Below are positions 1-7,167 of a stretch of DNA of 24,552 bases, one piece after another. The DNA is from JAQTRU01 sp041645555 (GTDB taxonomy: Bacteria; Patescibacteriota; Patescibacteriia; Patescibacteriales; JAQTRU01), in contig JBAZPX010000014.1 of NCBI GenBank assembly GCA_041645555.1, positions 1-24,552 on the forward strand, written 5' to 3'. Made by a program: the position numbers and the translations under genes. The number at the start of each line of letters is the position of its first letter. Within the stretch, counting starts at the first letter, position 1. The notes under the pieces are model-generated. The model was given only the letters and a program-made list of their open reading frames with translations. It searched no databases and had not been told where the DNA came from.

Positions 1-664
1 CTTCTGCTTTTACATTTTCTTCGCCGGTTGGCGGATTAACTTTTAGCTTAAGCTCCCCTTCCCCTTGAATTAACACCAACCCGTTTCTGGCTCCCGGAAC
101 TGCTCCTTTCACTAGTAATATATTATTATCCTTATCAATTTCAATGACTTCTAAATTTTTAATAGTTGTCCTGTCCCCTCCCATCCGGCCGGGCATTCTC
201 GTCCCCTTAAAAACATGAGCCGGACCGGAAGCGCCGATAGAACCGGGCATCCTTACCTGGTCTTTAGTGCCGTGGGTTTTATTATGGCCATGAAAATGAT
301 GGCGTTTAACTACGCCCTGAAAACCCCGGCCTTTGGAAACTCCAATTACATCAATCGTATCACCAACCGCAAAAGTATTAACATCTATCACGTCCCCGAC
401 TTTTAAATCCTTATTTTCATTTTTAAACTCCCTTAGATATCTTAAATTAATTTTTAATTTTCCCATGTGTCCTTTCTGCGGCTTTCTAATGTTCTTCTCC
501 TTTTTCTCGCCAAAACCAAGTTGAACGGCTTCATAACCATCTTTATCTTTGCCTTTAACCTGAACAATCGGACAAGGGCCGGCCTGAATTTTCGTAACCG
601 CCACTACCTTTTCGCCCTGCCAAACCTGGGTCATGTCTATTTTTTTACCTATGATAAACTTCAT
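1..664 (-). CDS. rplC: 50S ribosomal protein L3 (uL3), 3' end beyond window
   Basis: Ribosomal protein L3 of the large subunit, which binds 23S rRNA near the peptidyl transferase centre. Translation starts at the ATG at 664 and reads MKFIIGKKIDMTQVW, the usual L3 opening. It continues through the conserved core (GVSKGRGFQGVVKRHHFHG, then MPGSIGASGPAHVFKGTRMPG), which holds the residues that reach toward the catalytic centre. The frame is still open at base 1, so at least 221 residues are present; E. coli L3 has 209, which implies a C-terminal extension. Its last visible stretch (VNPPTGEENVKAE) overlaps a short GC-rich palindrome. No convincing Shine-Dalgarno lies before the start. It follows rpsJ after an unusually long gap with its own promoter and attenuator-like leader. 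Confidence 0.97.
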   Translation of the reverse strand, partial: MKFIIGKKIDMTQVWQGEKVVAVTKIQAGPCPIVQVKGKDKDGYEAVQLGFGEKKEKNIRKPQKGHMGKLKINLRYLREFKNENKDLKVGDVIDVNTFAVGDTIDVIGVSKGRGFQGVVKRHHFHGHNKTHGTKDQVRMPGSIGASGPAHVFKGTRMPGRMGGDRTTIKNLEVIEIDKDNNILLVKGAVPGARNGLVLIQGEGELKLKVNPPTGEENVKAE

Positions 665-748
665 ATGTAGAAATAATTTTTACGGACTTAAACCCTTTTA
701 TAATCCTTTAATACGAATTCTTCCTACGGATTTAAACTTTCCTGCTAT

Positions 749-832
749 AATGCGAATGCCGCAAATACTTTAAGGATTCGTAGTATTCGCATTCCTCTGA
801 TAACGTCTAAAAATCACTATAATATTCGCATT
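749..832 (-). repeat. AATGCGAAT repeats able to form alternative hairpins in the rplC leader
   Basis: The 9-mer AATGCGAAT occurs on the plus strand at 749-757 and in inverted orientation at 785-793 and 824-832. The 749/785 pair can form a 9-bp stem. The same segment can instead pair GAATGC (754-759) with GCATTC (789-794), stacked on AATACT/AGTATT. It lies in the transcribed leader between the attenuator terminator and the rplC start. Function unknown; the repeats and possible pairings are read directly from the sequence. Confidence 0.5.
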
Positions 833-875
833 AAAGGTTCACTAAAAAGTCTAAAAATTAACGAACGCCTTGAAC

Positions 876-905
876 AAAAAAACTGGCCCTTTTTAGAGAG
901 ACCAG
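876..905 (-). terminator. intrinsic terminator inside the rplC leader
   Basis: Read on the minus strand, CTGGTC (905-900) pairs with GGCCAG (888-883) around an 11-nt loop. It is followed at once by seven T residues (882-876), the classic intrinsic terminator form. It lies 212 nt upstream of the rplC ATG and about 165 nt downstream of a consensus-like promoter, so it would stop rplC-operon transcripts early unless prevented. Confidence 0.7.
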
Positions 906-1041
906 CAAACACGCGTTATTTTTATAACGCTTACTAGTGTTTTATGCTGAAATCTTCTAAACTCTTTCCTATCTGCCAAGCACTTTCCGTACGCCAACTG
1001 GCGGACGGAGTTGCTTACACAAACTTATATATCTAATTGTT
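900..1041 (-). promoter_or_regulatory. structured 5' leader of rplC with putative antiterminator hairpin
   Basis: On the minus strand a hairpin forms from CAGC (949-946), AAACAC (942-937) and GCGTTAT (930-924), pairing with the continuous run ATAACGC-GTGTTT-GCTG (919-903) around an AAAA loop. This gives 17 base pairs, with bulges only on the 5' side (ATA and TAGTAA). Its last three pairs use bases 905-903, which are also the foot of the terminator's 5' arm, so the two structures compete. A further hairpin (CCGT-CGCCA/TGGCG-ACGG) lies at 987-1008, near the predicted transcript start. The layout is that of an attenuator; the ligand is unknown, and an operon-encoded ribosomal protein such as L3, L4 or L23 is a guess by analogy. 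I see no T-box motif. Confidence 0.55.
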
Positions 1042-1048
1042 AATTTAT

Positions 1049-1075
1049 ATTATAACTTTAAACAATTTCTGTCAA
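1049..1075 (-). promoter_or_regulatory. putative promoter for the rplC operon
   Basis: TTGACA (1075-1070) and TATAAT (1054-1049) are both exact sigma-70 consensus hexamers, separated by 15 bases. An overlapping -10 alternative, TAATAT (1052-1047), gives 17-bp spacing. Transcription would start near 1041, leaving a leader of about 375 nt before rplC. Confidence 0.6.
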
Positions 1076-1084
1076 GACGTAATT

Positions 1085-1203
1085 GGGACTCTTAAGATTC
1101 TTGAGATTTTTAGGATTATTGAGATTGTTATAACTATCTAATGCCTCCTAAAATATTTTATATCCTAAGAATCCTAATAATCACAAAATTCTCAAAAATC
1201 CTA
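1085..1203. repeat. AT-rich word repeat downstream of rpsJ
   Basis: This gap is built from variants of GATTYTTAGGATTATTGAG. The left half (about 1093-1128) and right half (about 1162-1203) are roughly inverted copies, so the RNA could fold on itself. The same words recur at 5930-5972 and 21299-21331. There is no coding potential and no clear terminator. Confidence 0.55.
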
Positions 1204-1206
1204 CAA

Positions 1207-1578
1207 CTATTGCATTTTTATTTCCACATCAACCCCGGCCGGCAAACTTAAGTTCGTCAAATCTTCAATAGTCTTAGCGGTTGGGTCGACAATATCAATC
1301 ATCCTTTTATGGATTCTCATCTCATACTGGTCCCGCGCGTCCTTATGGACGAAAGTTGACCGGTTAACCGTATATTTTCTTTTTTCCGTAGGCAAAGGAA
1401 TGGGGCCGAAAATCTGCGCATCGCTTCTTTTGGCCGTATCAATAATAGTCTTGGTAGACTGGTCAATTATTTTGTGGTCAAAAGCTTTTATCTTTATGCG
1501 AATTTTCTGCTTAAAATCATTATTGCCTTCGCCTTTGTCGTCGGATTTTTTATTTTCCGCTTTTTCTTTTTCTGACAT
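1207..1578 (-). CDS. rpsJ: 30S ribosomal protein S10 (uS10)
   Basis: S10 of the small subunit head, also the NusB partner NusE in antitermination. The last ~100 residues match the family: KIRIKIKAFDHKIIDQSTKTI, then SDAQIFGPIPLPTEKRKYTVNRSTFVHKDARDQYEMRIHKR and LPAGVDVEIKM. The ATG at 1578 gives 123 residues with a charged, Lys/Glu-rich N-terminal extension of about 20 residues beyond the usual ~102. The frame is open upstream to a TTG at 1626, but that adds a non-conserved stretch and has no better ribosome site, so I prefer 1578. It follows tuf after 107 bp and probably shares the str transcript. rplC, the next gene, has its own promoter. Confidence 0.96.
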   Translation of the reverse strand: MSEKEKAENKKSDDKGEGNNDFKQKIRIKIKAFDHKIIDQSTKTIIDTAKRSDAQIFGPIPLPTEKRKYTVNRSTFVHKDARDQYEMRIHKRMIDIVDPTAKTIEDLTNLSLPAGVDVEIKMQ

Positions 1579-1653
1579 CAAATTTTGTCTGACAGAAGAA
1601 AACAAATTTCTATTTCCTTCTTCCAATCTATAAATAATAAATTAACACTACAA

Positions 1654-1677
1654 TCCCGCCCTTCGCGAAGGGCGGGA
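1654..1677. repeat. 24-bp perfect palindrome between tuf and rpsJ
   Basis: A perfect palindrome with half-site TCCCGCCCTTCG. It is GC-rich in an AT-rich gap. With no T tract on either side it does not look like a normal terminator. It may be a REP-like element or an RNA processing or stability hairpin in the str transcript. Confidence 0.75.
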
Positions 1678-1685
1678 CTAAGTGA

Positions 1686-2873
1686 TTACTTTATAATCTT
1701 AGTTACCGTGCCGGCGCCGACAGTTCGTCCGCCTTCCCGGATAGCAAATCTTTGTTTTTCTTCCAAGGCAATCGGAGCAATTAATTTAATCTTTAAATTA
1801 ACAGTATCGCCCGGCATAACCATTTCTGTTCCTTCCGGCAATTCAACTTCACCAGTTACATCAGTCGTCCTTATGTAAAATTGCGGCTTGTAACCCTTAA
1901 AGAACGGTTTATGGCGTCCGCCTTCCTCTTTAGTTAAGACATAAATCGCTCCTTCAAATTCCGTGTGCGGGGTGACAGTGCCTGGTTTAGCTAAAACTTG
2001 GCCTCTCTCCACTTCGTCCTTTTTTGTGCCGCGAAGCAGGACACCGGCGTTATCTCCGGCCTGGCCCTGGTCAAGCATTTTATTAAACATTTCTATACCA
2101 GTGATCACGGTCTTTTTTGTTTCTCCCAAACCGATAATTTCCACCTCATCATTTAATTTTACTATGCCTCTTTCAATCCTGCCGGTCACGACGGTGCCAC
2201 GGCCTTCAATAGAGAAAATATCTTCAATCGGCATCAAAAACGGATGGTCAATATCTCTGGTCGGCTCAGGGATATATTCGTCCAAAGCTTTTACGAGATC
2301 CCAAACCGGCTGGGCGTCCAGACCGGTCGGGTTTTCTAAAGCTTTCAAAGCTGAACCGCGGATAACCGGAGTCTTATCCCCAGGAAACTCATATTTTTTA
2401 AGTAAATCGCGAATTTCTTCTTCCACTAAATCAATCAGTTCCTTGTCCTCCACCATATCGCATTTATTTAAAAATACGACAATATAAGGGACGCCGACTT
2501 GGCGGGCCAAAACTATATGTTCTCTGGTTTGCGGCATAGGTCCGTCAGTCGCGGCCACAACCAAAACCGCCCCGTCCATCTGAGCGGCGCCGGTAATCAT
2601 GTTTTTCACATAATCGGCGTGCCCCGGACAGTCAACGTGAGCATAATGGCGTTTTTCTGATTCGTATTCAACGTGGGCGGTAGCAATAGTAATGCCGCGC
2701 GCTTTTTCTTCCGGAGCCGAGTCAATCTGGTCAACTGACTTCTGCGAAGCCTTTAAGCCCTTGGCGGCAACAACTTTTAAAATCGCCGCGGTCAAAGTGG
2801 TTTTGCCATGGTCAACGTGGCCGATTGTGCCCACATTGACATGGGGTTTTGTTCGTTCAAATTTATCTGCCAT
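1686..2873 (-). CDS. tuf: elongation factor Tu
   Basis: EF-Tu, the GTPase that delivers aminoacyl-tRNA to the ribosome. At 395 residues it is full length. The G1 P-loop GHVDHGKT is at residues 18-25, G2 lies around RGITI (59-63), G3 is DCPGH (81-85) and G4 is NKCD (136-139). Domains 2 and 3 follow, with the domain 3 signature GYKPQFYIRTTDVTG and a C-terminal FAIREGGRTVGAGTVTKI. The start MADKFERTKPHVNVGTIGHVD is as expected. No Shine-Dalgarno stands directly before the ATG (AAACAAAAAAACC precedes it), although a structured leader lies further upstream. It sits between an unknown acidic protein gene and rpsJ in the str cluster. Confidence 0.98.
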   Translation of the reverse strand: MADKFERTKPHVNVGTIGHVDHGKTTLTAAILKVVAAKGLKASQKSVDQIDSAPEEKARGITIATAHVEYESEKRHYAHVDCPGHADYVKNMITGAAQMDGAVLVVAATDGPMPQTREHIVLARQVGVPYIVVFLNKCDMVEDKELIDLVEEEIRDLLKKYEFPGDKTPVIRGSALKALENPTGLDAQPVWDLVKALDEYIPEPTRDIDHPFLMPIEDIFSIEGRGTVVTGRIERGIVKLNDEVEIIGLGETKKTVITGIEMFNKMLDQGQAGDNAGVLLRGTKKDEVERGQVLAKPGTVTPHTEFEGAIYVLTKEEGGRHKPFFKGYKPQFYIRTTDVTGEVELPEGTEMVMPGDTVNLKIKLIAPIALEEKQRFAIREGGRTVGAGTVTKIIK

Positions 2874-3074
2874 GGTTTTTTTGTTTGCGGCCCCCGTTAG
2901 GAGGGGTTATCTCTCCGCGAGAAGCAGAGAACCAGCCGTCATTTGTTAATTTATAAAATAATTAAATAATAAAATAATTAAATAATAAAATAACAAAATA
3001 AATTCCGGATACTTCAAACATCAACCGTCCTCGTCAGATTTTTATATTATTTTATTTTTATATTATTTTACTAT
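2874..3074 (-). promoter_or_regulatory. AT-repeat gap and GC-rich folded leader upstream of tuf
   Basis: 201 bp without a gene. The distal part (about 2945-3072) is tandem AT words of the AATAATTAAATAATAAA type. The 70 bp next to tuf are GC-rich. On the minus strand CCCC and GGGG (in CCCCTCCTAACGGGG) can pair, enclosed by a GCGG/CCGC stem, with a TTCTC/GAGAG hairpin just before. CCTCCT in the loop is complementary to a Shine-Dalgarno sequence. I see no clear promoter, and a regulatory role is only a possibility. Confidence 0.35.
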
Positions 3075-3638
3075 TTAAAAGGGAACATCCTTTACAACTT
3101 CTTCCGCACTGCTTTTTATGCTCGGAGGAATTTCCCAGTGATTGCCAAACTTATTTTTATTTTTATCCATCCCTTTGCCCGGAACATAATAATCATCTTC
3201 TCCCGACTCGTCCTCTAGTTCCATCCCGCTAGAAGGATCTTCATAATAATACATGTCCTCATCTTCTTCCTCATCCTCGTCAAAACAAACATCTTCATCA
3301 AAATCATCTCTATTATTTTCCTCCACCCAATTTTTGCGGGAAAAAGGTGATATTTTTTCTTTTCTCTCGTTTAAAAACTTTTTGCTCTCTTCAACTTTTT
3401 CATCGTTCTCGCTTTTCCAAACGGCTATATCACGATTTATTCTATCAAGTAGTTCCTCTTCTGTCAAGCTCCTTAACTCATTATGGCCCAAAACAAACTT
3501 TTCATATTCATCCAGCCTCATAACTACAAAAGCGCTATCCGGTTTTGAACTGTCAATCACAATTATTTTATCGCCGGTAATCTCCGCTAAATTAATGGCT
3601 TTTTGTAATTGATTTTGCATGGTCTTGCCGGGATTCAT
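3075..3638 (-). CDS. uncharacterised acidic protein between fusA and tuf, Phd/YefM-like N-terminus
   Basis: I do not recognise this 187-residue protein by name. Residues 20-52 (TGDKIIVIDSSKPDSAFVVMRLDEYEKFV) look like the beta-hairpin plus helix of Phd/YefM-type antitoxin or AbrB-like small DNA-binding folds; the match is weak and judged by eye. Residues 55-100 are charged and helical. Residues 110-150 are extremely acidic (DDFDEDVCFDEDEEEDEDMY, then a second acidic patch), and the C-terminus is short and mixed. There is no signal peptide or membrane segment. It sits 79 bp after fusA and 201 bp before tuf, where most bacteria have nothing, so it is likely co-transcribed with translation genes. 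An alternative start is the ATG at 3620, since a small CGGGA/TCCCG hairpin spans the first start. Confidence 0.8.
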   Translation of the reverse strand: MNPGKTMQNQLQKAINLAEITGDKIIVIDSSKPDSAFVVMRLDEYEKFVLGHNELRSLTEEELLDRINRDIAVWKSENDEKVEESKKFLNERKEKISPFSRKNWVEENNRDDFDEDVCFDEDEEEDEDMYYYEDPSSGMELEDESGEDDYYVPGKGMDKNKNKFGNHWEIPPSIKSSAEEVVKDVPF

Positions 3639-3717
3639 CCCGCTACTTTTTTATAAAGCCTTGTGAAAACTTACTAATATGCTTATTCTATCCCAAACTT
3701 TTAAAATCGTCAACTTT

Positions 3718-5796
3718 TTATCTTCGGCTCCGGCTGGCTATTGTTTCAACAATATTGCCCGGCACTTCAGAGTAGCGGAAAAATTCCATAGTAGAACTGG
3801 CTCGGCCCTGGCTCAAAGAACGCAAAGATGTGGCATAACCGAACATTTCTGCCAAGGGCACTTTAGCTAAAATTATTTTGGCCGTGCCTCTGTTGGTAAG
3901 CTGGTCAATCTGGCCGCGCTTAGAATTAAGGTCGCCGACAATATTACCCATATATTCTTCCGGCGTTACCACTTCAACTTTCATTATCGGTTCGAGCAAT
4001 ACCGGCTTGGCTTTCCGGCAGGCTTCCCTAAAAGCAAAAATTCCCGCCATCTTAAAAGCCGCTTCCGAAGAATCAACGTCATGGTAACTGCCGTCATAAA
4101 CCGCAACTTTTATATTAACCATCGGATAACCGGCTACGACTCCCTGTTCCAGCGCTTCTTTTACCCCCTTGCCTATGGCTGGAATAAATTCCCTCGGTAT
4201 AGCGCCTCCTTTTACTTCGTCAACAAATTCAAACCCGACTCCTTCCGGCTGCGGTTCAACCCGTAGCCAGCAATCGCCGTATTGGCCGCGTCCGCCGGAC
4301 TGCTTTATATATTTACCCTGGGCTTCAGCTGTCTCTTTAATCGTCTCCCGGTAAGAAACCTGGGGCGCGCCCACATTAGCTTCAACGCCAAACTCTCTTT
4401 TCATCCGGTCAACAATAATATCTAAGTGCAGCTCGCCCATTCCGGAAATCAAAGTCTGGTTTGTTTCTTCATCAGTCTCCATTCTAAAAGTCGGATCTTC
4501 TTCCGCCAGCCTCCTTAAAGCCGCGCCCATTTTCTCCTGGTCAACTTTGGTTTTCGGCTCAACCGCGATTTTTATAACCGGTTCCGGGAAAACAATGGAT
4601 TCAAGCAATAAGGGTTCGCTTTCATCGCAAAGGGTGTTGCCGGTAGTCGTATTTTTTAAGCCTATAATCGCCGCAATGTCCCCGGCATAAACTTCTTTTA
4701 TTTCTTCCCGATGATTAGCGTGCATCCGCACTAAGCGGCCTACCCGCTCTTTATTGCCGGTAGAAGAATTTAAAATATAAGAACCGGCCCGTAAAACCCC
4801 CCGATAAACCCGGGCAAAACACAATTTTCCGACAAAAGGGTCGGTCGCAATTTTGAAAGCCAGACCGGCAAAAGGCTCGTCATCATCAGCTTTCACTAAA
4901 ATTTTTTTGGTTTCATCGTGCGTATCCATGCCTTCAATATCCGGCATATCCAAAGGAGAAGGCAAATAATCATTTACGGCATCAAGAGCTAACTGGACGC
5001 CCATGTTCTTTAGGGCCGACCCGCACAAAACCGGATAAATAGCATTGGCAATTACTCCTTTGCGCAAAGCCCCTTTTAGTTCTTCTAAACTTATTTCCTC
5101 CCCTTTTAAATATTTCTCAGTTATCTTATCATCGCATTCCGCTGCCCTTTCCACCATTTCGCTTCTATATTTTTCCACTTGCGCTTTCATTTCTTCCGGA
5201 ATCGGAATCTCATTCACCTGTTCGCCCAAACTGCCTTTGAATTCATAAGCCTTTTCCGTAACCAAATCAATCACGCCCCGGGCGCTGTCTTCAGCGCCGA
5301 TCGGCAGCTGGATAGCCACGGCTTTTGGATTCAGCCTGGTTCTTATAGAATCAAGGCTCATATAGAAATCCGCGCCGATTTTATCCATCTTATTAATAAA
5401 ACAAAGGCGCGGCACCTCATATTTATCTGCCTGGCGCCAGACCGTTTCTGATTGCGGTTCTACGCCCTGGGATCCGTCAAAAACCGCTATGGCCCCGTCC
5501 AAAACCCGCAAAGACCTTTCCACTTCAACCGTAAAGTCTACGTGCCCGGGGGTATCGATAATATTTATTTTATTGCCTTTCCAAAAACAAGTGGTGGCCG
5601 CGGAGGTAATAGTTATGCCCCTTTCTTTTTCCTGTTCCATCCAATCCATTTCCGCCGCGCCTTCATGGACTTCGCCGATTTTATGCTTCTTTCCCGTATA
5701 AAAAAGAACGCGTTCTGTAAACGTGGTTTTACCGGCATCAATATGGGCGGCAATGCCGATATTTCGTATTTTTTCTAGAGAATATTCGCGAGGCAT
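3718..5796 (-). CDS. fusA: elongation factor G
   Basis: EF-G, the GTPase that drives tRNA-mRNA translocation and, with RRF, ribosome recycling. At 692 residues it is full length. The P-loop AHIDAGKT is at 17-24, switch I GITIT at 60-64, DTPGH at 81-85 and NKMD at 135-138. Domain II follows, then domain III with GMGELHLDIIVDR, domain IV with the SYRETI and GGRGQYG region and its tip (AVYDGSYHDVDSSEAAFKMA), and domain V ending in an arginine-rich tail. It lies between rpsG and the acidic protein gene in the str order. Unusually for this window it has a good Shine-Dalgarno (GGTGAGG, 8 nt before the ATG), which belongs to a repeat element in the gap upstream. Confidence 0.98.
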   Translation of the reverse strand: MPREYSLEKIRNIGIAAHIDAGKTTFTERVLFYTGKKHKIGEVHEGAAEMDWMEQEKERGITITSAATTCFWKGNKINIIDTPGHVDFTVEVERSLRVLDGAIAVFDGSQGVEPQSETVWRQADKYEVPRLCFINKMDKIGADFYMSLDSIRTRLNPKAVAIQLPIGAEDSARGVIDLVTEKAYEFKGSLGEQVNEIPIPEEMKAQVEKYRSEMVERAAECDDKITEKYLKGEEISLEELKGALRKGVIANAIYPVLCGSALKNMGVQLALDAVNDYLPSPLDMPDIEGMDTHDETKKILVKADDDEPFAGLAFKIATDPFVGKLCFARVYRGVLRAGSYILNSSTGNKERVGRLVRMHANHREEIKEVYAGDIAAIIGLKNTTTGNTLCDESEPLLLESIVFPEPVIKIAVEPKTKVDQEKMGAALRRLAEEDPTFRMETDEETNQTLISGMGELHLDIIVDRMKREFGVEANVGAPQVSYRETIKETAEAQGKYIKQSGGRGQYGDCWLRVEPQPEGVGFEFVDEVKGGAIPREFIPAIGKGVKEALEQGVVAGYPMVNIKVAVYDGSYHDVDSSEAAFKMAGIFAFREACRKAKPVLLEPIMKVEVVTPEEYMGNIVGDLNSKRGQIDQLTNRGTAKIILAKVPLAEMFGYATSLRSLSQGRASSTMEFFRYSEVPGNIVETIASRSRR

Positions 5797-5802
5797 AGAT
5801 TA

Positions 5803-5877
5803 TACCTCACCCCGTCGCTCCGCCAGCTGGCGGAGCTCCTCCCCTCTCCTAATTAGGAGAGGGGTCGGGGGAGAGGT
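5803..5877. repeat. REP-like double palindrome upstream of fusA
   Basis: Two perfect palindromes lie side by side: a 20-bp one at 5817-5836 (half-site GCTCCGCCAG) and a 24-bp one at 5841-5864 (half-site CCCCTCTCCTAA). They are framed by CCTCACCCCG on the left and GTCGGGGGAGAGG on the right, which are also roughly inverted. The left end, read on the minus strand, supplies the Shine-Dalgarno of fusA. Elements of the CCCCTCTCC...GGAGAGGGG type recur at 21050-21158. Confidence 0.8.
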
Positions 5878-5879
5878 CT

Positions 5880-6007
5880 AATTAATTTATAAAAAAATAA
5901 AAAAATTACTTTCTTCATGTATTCCCAACAATCCCAAGGATCCTAATAATCCTAAAAATCCCACTCCCGTCCGCCTTAGTCCGCCGTAGTCCGTATAAGT
6001 CAGTATG
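5880..6007. repeat. AT-rich gap with word repeats after rpsG
   Basis: Non-coding. It contains a poly-A/T stretch, then the word repeat seen at 1085-1203 and 21299-21331 (AAGGATCCTAATAATCCTAAAAATCCC), then a threefold GTCCG motif (GTCCGCCTTAGTCCGCCGTAGTCCG) near 5968-5995. No terminator or promoter stands out. Confidence 0.5.
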
Positions 6008-6475
6008 TTAGCGGGAGAAGTGCGCAAAAGCCTTATTAGCTTCAGCCATCCTATGGACCATATCCCTCTTTTTCACAGCCGCGCCTTCACCTTCGGAAGC
6101 TTCCAAAATCTCAGCCGCTAATTTTTCCGCCATCGGCTTGCCTTTACGCGCCTTAGCGGCTTCAATCAGCCAGCGGCAGCCTAAAGCAAAACGGCGGTCG
6201 CCCCGAACCTGAAAAGGCACCTGGTAGTTAGCTCCGCCGACTCTTTTTCCCCGAATCTCCACTATCGGGGACACTCTTTTTAAAGCTTTGTTAAAAACAT
6301 GTCTTGGATCCTGTTTTATTTGATCTTTTATAACGTCAAAACAACCGTAAACGATTTTTTCGGCCGCGGTCTTCTTGCCTCCCTTCATAATATAATTCAT
6401 GAGCTTGGCAACATTTTTATCATTATATCTTATATCGCCCTCTATATCTCTTTTTGGAGCTGGTTTTCCTCGCAT
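6008..6475 (-). CDS. rpsG: 30S ribosomal protein S7 (uS7)
   Basis: S7, the primary 16S rRNA binding protein of the small subunit head. At 155 residues it is the usual size. It shows the family core: VAKLMNYIMKGGKKTAAEKIVYG, then RVSPIVEIRGKRVGGANYQVPF, RFALGCRWLIEAA and the C-terminal KKRDMVHRMAEANKAFAHFSR. The start MRGKPAPKRD fits the family (usually PRRGxAxKR), and no Shine-Dalgarno precedes it. It lies 64 bp downstream of rpsL in the str operon. Confidence 0.98.
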   Translation of the reverse strand: MRGKPAPKRDIEGDIRYNDKNVAKLMNYIMKGGKKTAAEKIVYGCFDVIKDQIKQDPRHVFNKALKRVSPIVEIRGKRVGGANYQVPFQVRGDRRFALGCRWLIEAAKARKGKPMAEKLAAEILEASEGEGAAVKKRDMVHRMAEANKAFAHFSR

Positions 6476-6476
6476 A

Positions 6477-6534
6477 TTTAAGATTTAAGAATTAAGATTT
6501 AAGAATTAAGATTGTTGTGTGTTATGCGTTATGC
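6477..6534. repeat. short tandem repeats between rpsL and rpsG
   Basis: A 14-bp unit AAGATTTAAGAATT is repeated about two and a half times, followed by GTTATGC in two exact tandem copies (6521-6534). The whole rpsL-rpsG gap consists of these repeats. Confidence 0.8.
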
Positions 6535-6539
6535 AAAAT

Positions 6540-6959
6540 TTATTTCTTTTCTCTCCTGGCTCCATACAGGCTTCTTGACTGCTTCCGGCCCTGAACTCCT
6601 TGCGTATCATATACACCTCTAATAATCTTATAACGGACGCCTGGTAAGTCTTTAGTTTTGCCGCCCTTGATTAAAACAATAGAATGCTCCTGCAGGTTAT
6701 GGCCTTCGCCGGGGATATAAGCCGTTACTTCCATACCGTTTGACAATCTGACACGGGCAATTTTACGTAAAGCTGAGTTCGGTTTTTTTGGAGTGGTGGT
6801 GGTCACTTTTAAACACACCCCCTGTTTAAAAGGAGCACCCGCGGCCAGTTCTTTTCTCCGGCGGTGCAAAGTATCAAGATTAGTATGCAGAGCTAAGGTT
6901 TTAGTTCTTTTCTTCGTTTTTTTCCGCCCCTTACGGAGCAGTTGGTTTACTGTCGGCAT
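6540..6959 (-). CDS. rpsL: 30S ribosomal protein S12 (uS12)
   Basis: S12, a decoding-centre protein of the small subunit. It has 139 residues. The highly conserved core TTTTPKKPNSALRKIARVRL holds the lysine equivalent to E. coli K43, and GGKTKDLPGVRY holds the one equivalent to K88 plus the aspartate methylthiolated in many bacteria. These are wild-type at streptomycin resistance positions. The N-terminal region (THRRRKELAAG-type insert before FKQGVC) is about 15 residues longer than in E. coli, the long form also seen in Gram-positive bacteria. It is the first gene of the str operon, with a promoter about 110 bp upstream and an AT-rich leader without Shine-Dalgarno. Confidence 0.98.
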   Translation of the reverse strand: MPTVNQLLRKGRKKTKKRTKTLALHTNLDTLHRRRKELAAGAPFKQGVCLKVTTTTPKKPNSALRKIARVRLSNGMEVTAYIPGEGHNLQEHSIVLIKGGKTKDLPGVRYKIIRGVYDTQGVQGRKQSRSLYGARREKK

Positions 6960-7067
6960 ATTTTATATAAAAAAATAAAAATAAAATAATAAAATAATAT
7001 AAAATCAAAATAAACAAAAACAACCCCTTTTTTATACTATTTTATTATTTTGTTATTTTACTATTTA
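6960..7067 (-). promoter_or_regulatory. AT-rich untranslated leader of rpsL
   Basis: About 100 nt made almost only of A/T words (ATAATAAAATAATATAAAA), with one GGGGTTG interruption near 7023-7029. I see no stable structure. The lack of structure and of a Shine-Dalgarno suggests initiation on an unstructured AT-rich leader. Confidence 0.4.
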
Positions 7068-7096
7068 AATTTAGCAAAATACCTGAAATAAGTCAA
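7068..7096 (-). promoter_or_regulatory. putative str operon promoter
   Basis: TTGACT (7096-7091), a 17-bp spacer, then TAAATT (7073-7068), a good sigma-70 match upstream of rpsL. It would drive rpsL-rpsG-fusA-acidic protein-tuf-rpsJ. Confidence 0.6.
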
Positions 7097-7110
7097 GTAA
7101 TAACCATTAA

Positions 7111-7144
7111 CCCGCCTGCAACGCAAGCTTGCGAGCGGGCAGGC
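7111..7144. repeat. nested GC-rich palindrome between M50 protease and rpsL promoter
   Basis: The inner perfect 12-bp palindrome CGCAAGCTTGCG (7122-7133) is enclosed by GCCTGC (7114-7119) and GCAGGC (7139-7144). It lies between the stop of the protease gene and the str promoter. It could act as a terminator-like hairpin for the protease transcript, but there is no adjoining T run. Confidence 0.6.
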
Positions 7145-7167
7145 AGTTAATTTCAACAATTAACCGC

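Noticed and set aside
900..1041. T-box riboswitch upstream of rplC
   Set aside because: The leader has a terminator/antiterminator layout but no T-box consensus and no recognisable specifier loop, and the downstream genes are not tRNA- or amino-acid-related.
1579..1626. N-terminal extension of S10 from a TTG start
   Set aside because: The added 16 residues are not conserved-looking, TTG is a poor start, and a family-consistent ATG lies at 1578.
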